A stretch of DNA of 64,000 nt from Chiridota heheva. Taxonomy: Eukaryota > Echinodermata > Holothuroidea > Apodida > Chiridotidae. The position numbers and the translations under genes were made by a program. Of this stretch, positions 63,936 through 64,000 are shown in pieces. How positions within the stretch are numbered: position 1 is the stretch's first letter; each line of letters opens with the position of its first letter. The DNA is taken from NCBI GenBank assembly GCA_020152595.1, contig JAIGNY010001912.1:55001-119000 (forward strand). The letters run 5' to 3'. Below the pieces are notes generated by a model. The model saw only the letters and a program-made list of their open reading frames with translations. It ran no database searches and was not told the DNA's origin.

Positions 63936-64000
63936 AACAATATTTTAATTTCACCAAGGATTTAGTCAACTGGAGCCATTTTTGTAGTCAAGATTTGACC
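63936..64000 (+). CDS. Candidate host-gene exon, cut by window edge
   Basis: Follows a strong polypyrimidine tract and acceptor (ttttttgttttttgtag). The phase matching the 63743-63787 exon is open to the window end and reads QYFNFTKDLVNWSHFCSQDL. The other two frames contain stops or do not match in phase. A helix-rich domain with a central Trp is possible, but I do not recognise a family. Confidence 0.35.

Overview
The window looks like nuclear DNA of an invertebrate animal, most likely a deuterostome and possibly an echinoderm. It is AT-rich, gene-poor and repeat-rich. Protein matches come as short exons with splice sites or as broken transposon genes. It holds long (TA)n arrays, an echinoderm-like histone H2B fragment and many copies of a palindromic AGGCCT word, common in echinoderm DNA as far as I recall. 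The species call is inference.

Layout. 0-5 kb: two minus-strand exons of an alpha-carbonic anhydrase, a tRNA-like SINE head and a degenerate AT-rich tandem repeat. About 5.1-5.5 kb: a possible LTR-retroelement protease scrap. 8.4-10.8 kb: a decayed CR1-type LINE (minus). 12.6-14.1 kb: (TA)n arrays with the first part of an H2B gene trapped between them. 14.6-14.9 kb: two head-to-tail hAT-like MITEs inside one target-site duplication. 17.2-19.1 kb: a decayed L2-type LINE (minus).

About 19.4-31 kb is the main object: a decayed Polinton/Maverick (adintovirus-like) element. Read in the minus direction from its right end it carries a C2H2 finger with 13-residue repeats, a His-rich leader, protein-primed family B DNA polymerase, packaging ATPase, two conserved proteins of unknown role, a retroviral-type integrase, minor capsid protein, a small basic protein, major capsid protein and an adenain-type protease. 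Two PC4-like single-strand-DNA-binding genes lie on the plus strand at the left end. Most genes are frameshifted, but a few reading frames remain open. Together they would have supplied replication, integration, capsid building, maturation and genome packaging.

31-38 kb is a patchwork of an RTE-like reverse transcriptase scrap, a foldback element, small hAT-like elements carrying a 20-bp minisatellite, a 21-bp minisatellite, and a three-copy 190-bp repeat with CCAAT and GCGCGCGG words just upstream of a possible transcription start. 38-64 kb has no confidently recognised gene. It contains an (ATT)n/(CAT)n array seeded on an L2 tail, a striking cluster of GAGCTC palindromes, MITEs (one with a perfect TATTAA duplication), two more (TA)n arrays, and a weak plus-strand candidate host gene whose exons share splice phase and run off the right edge.
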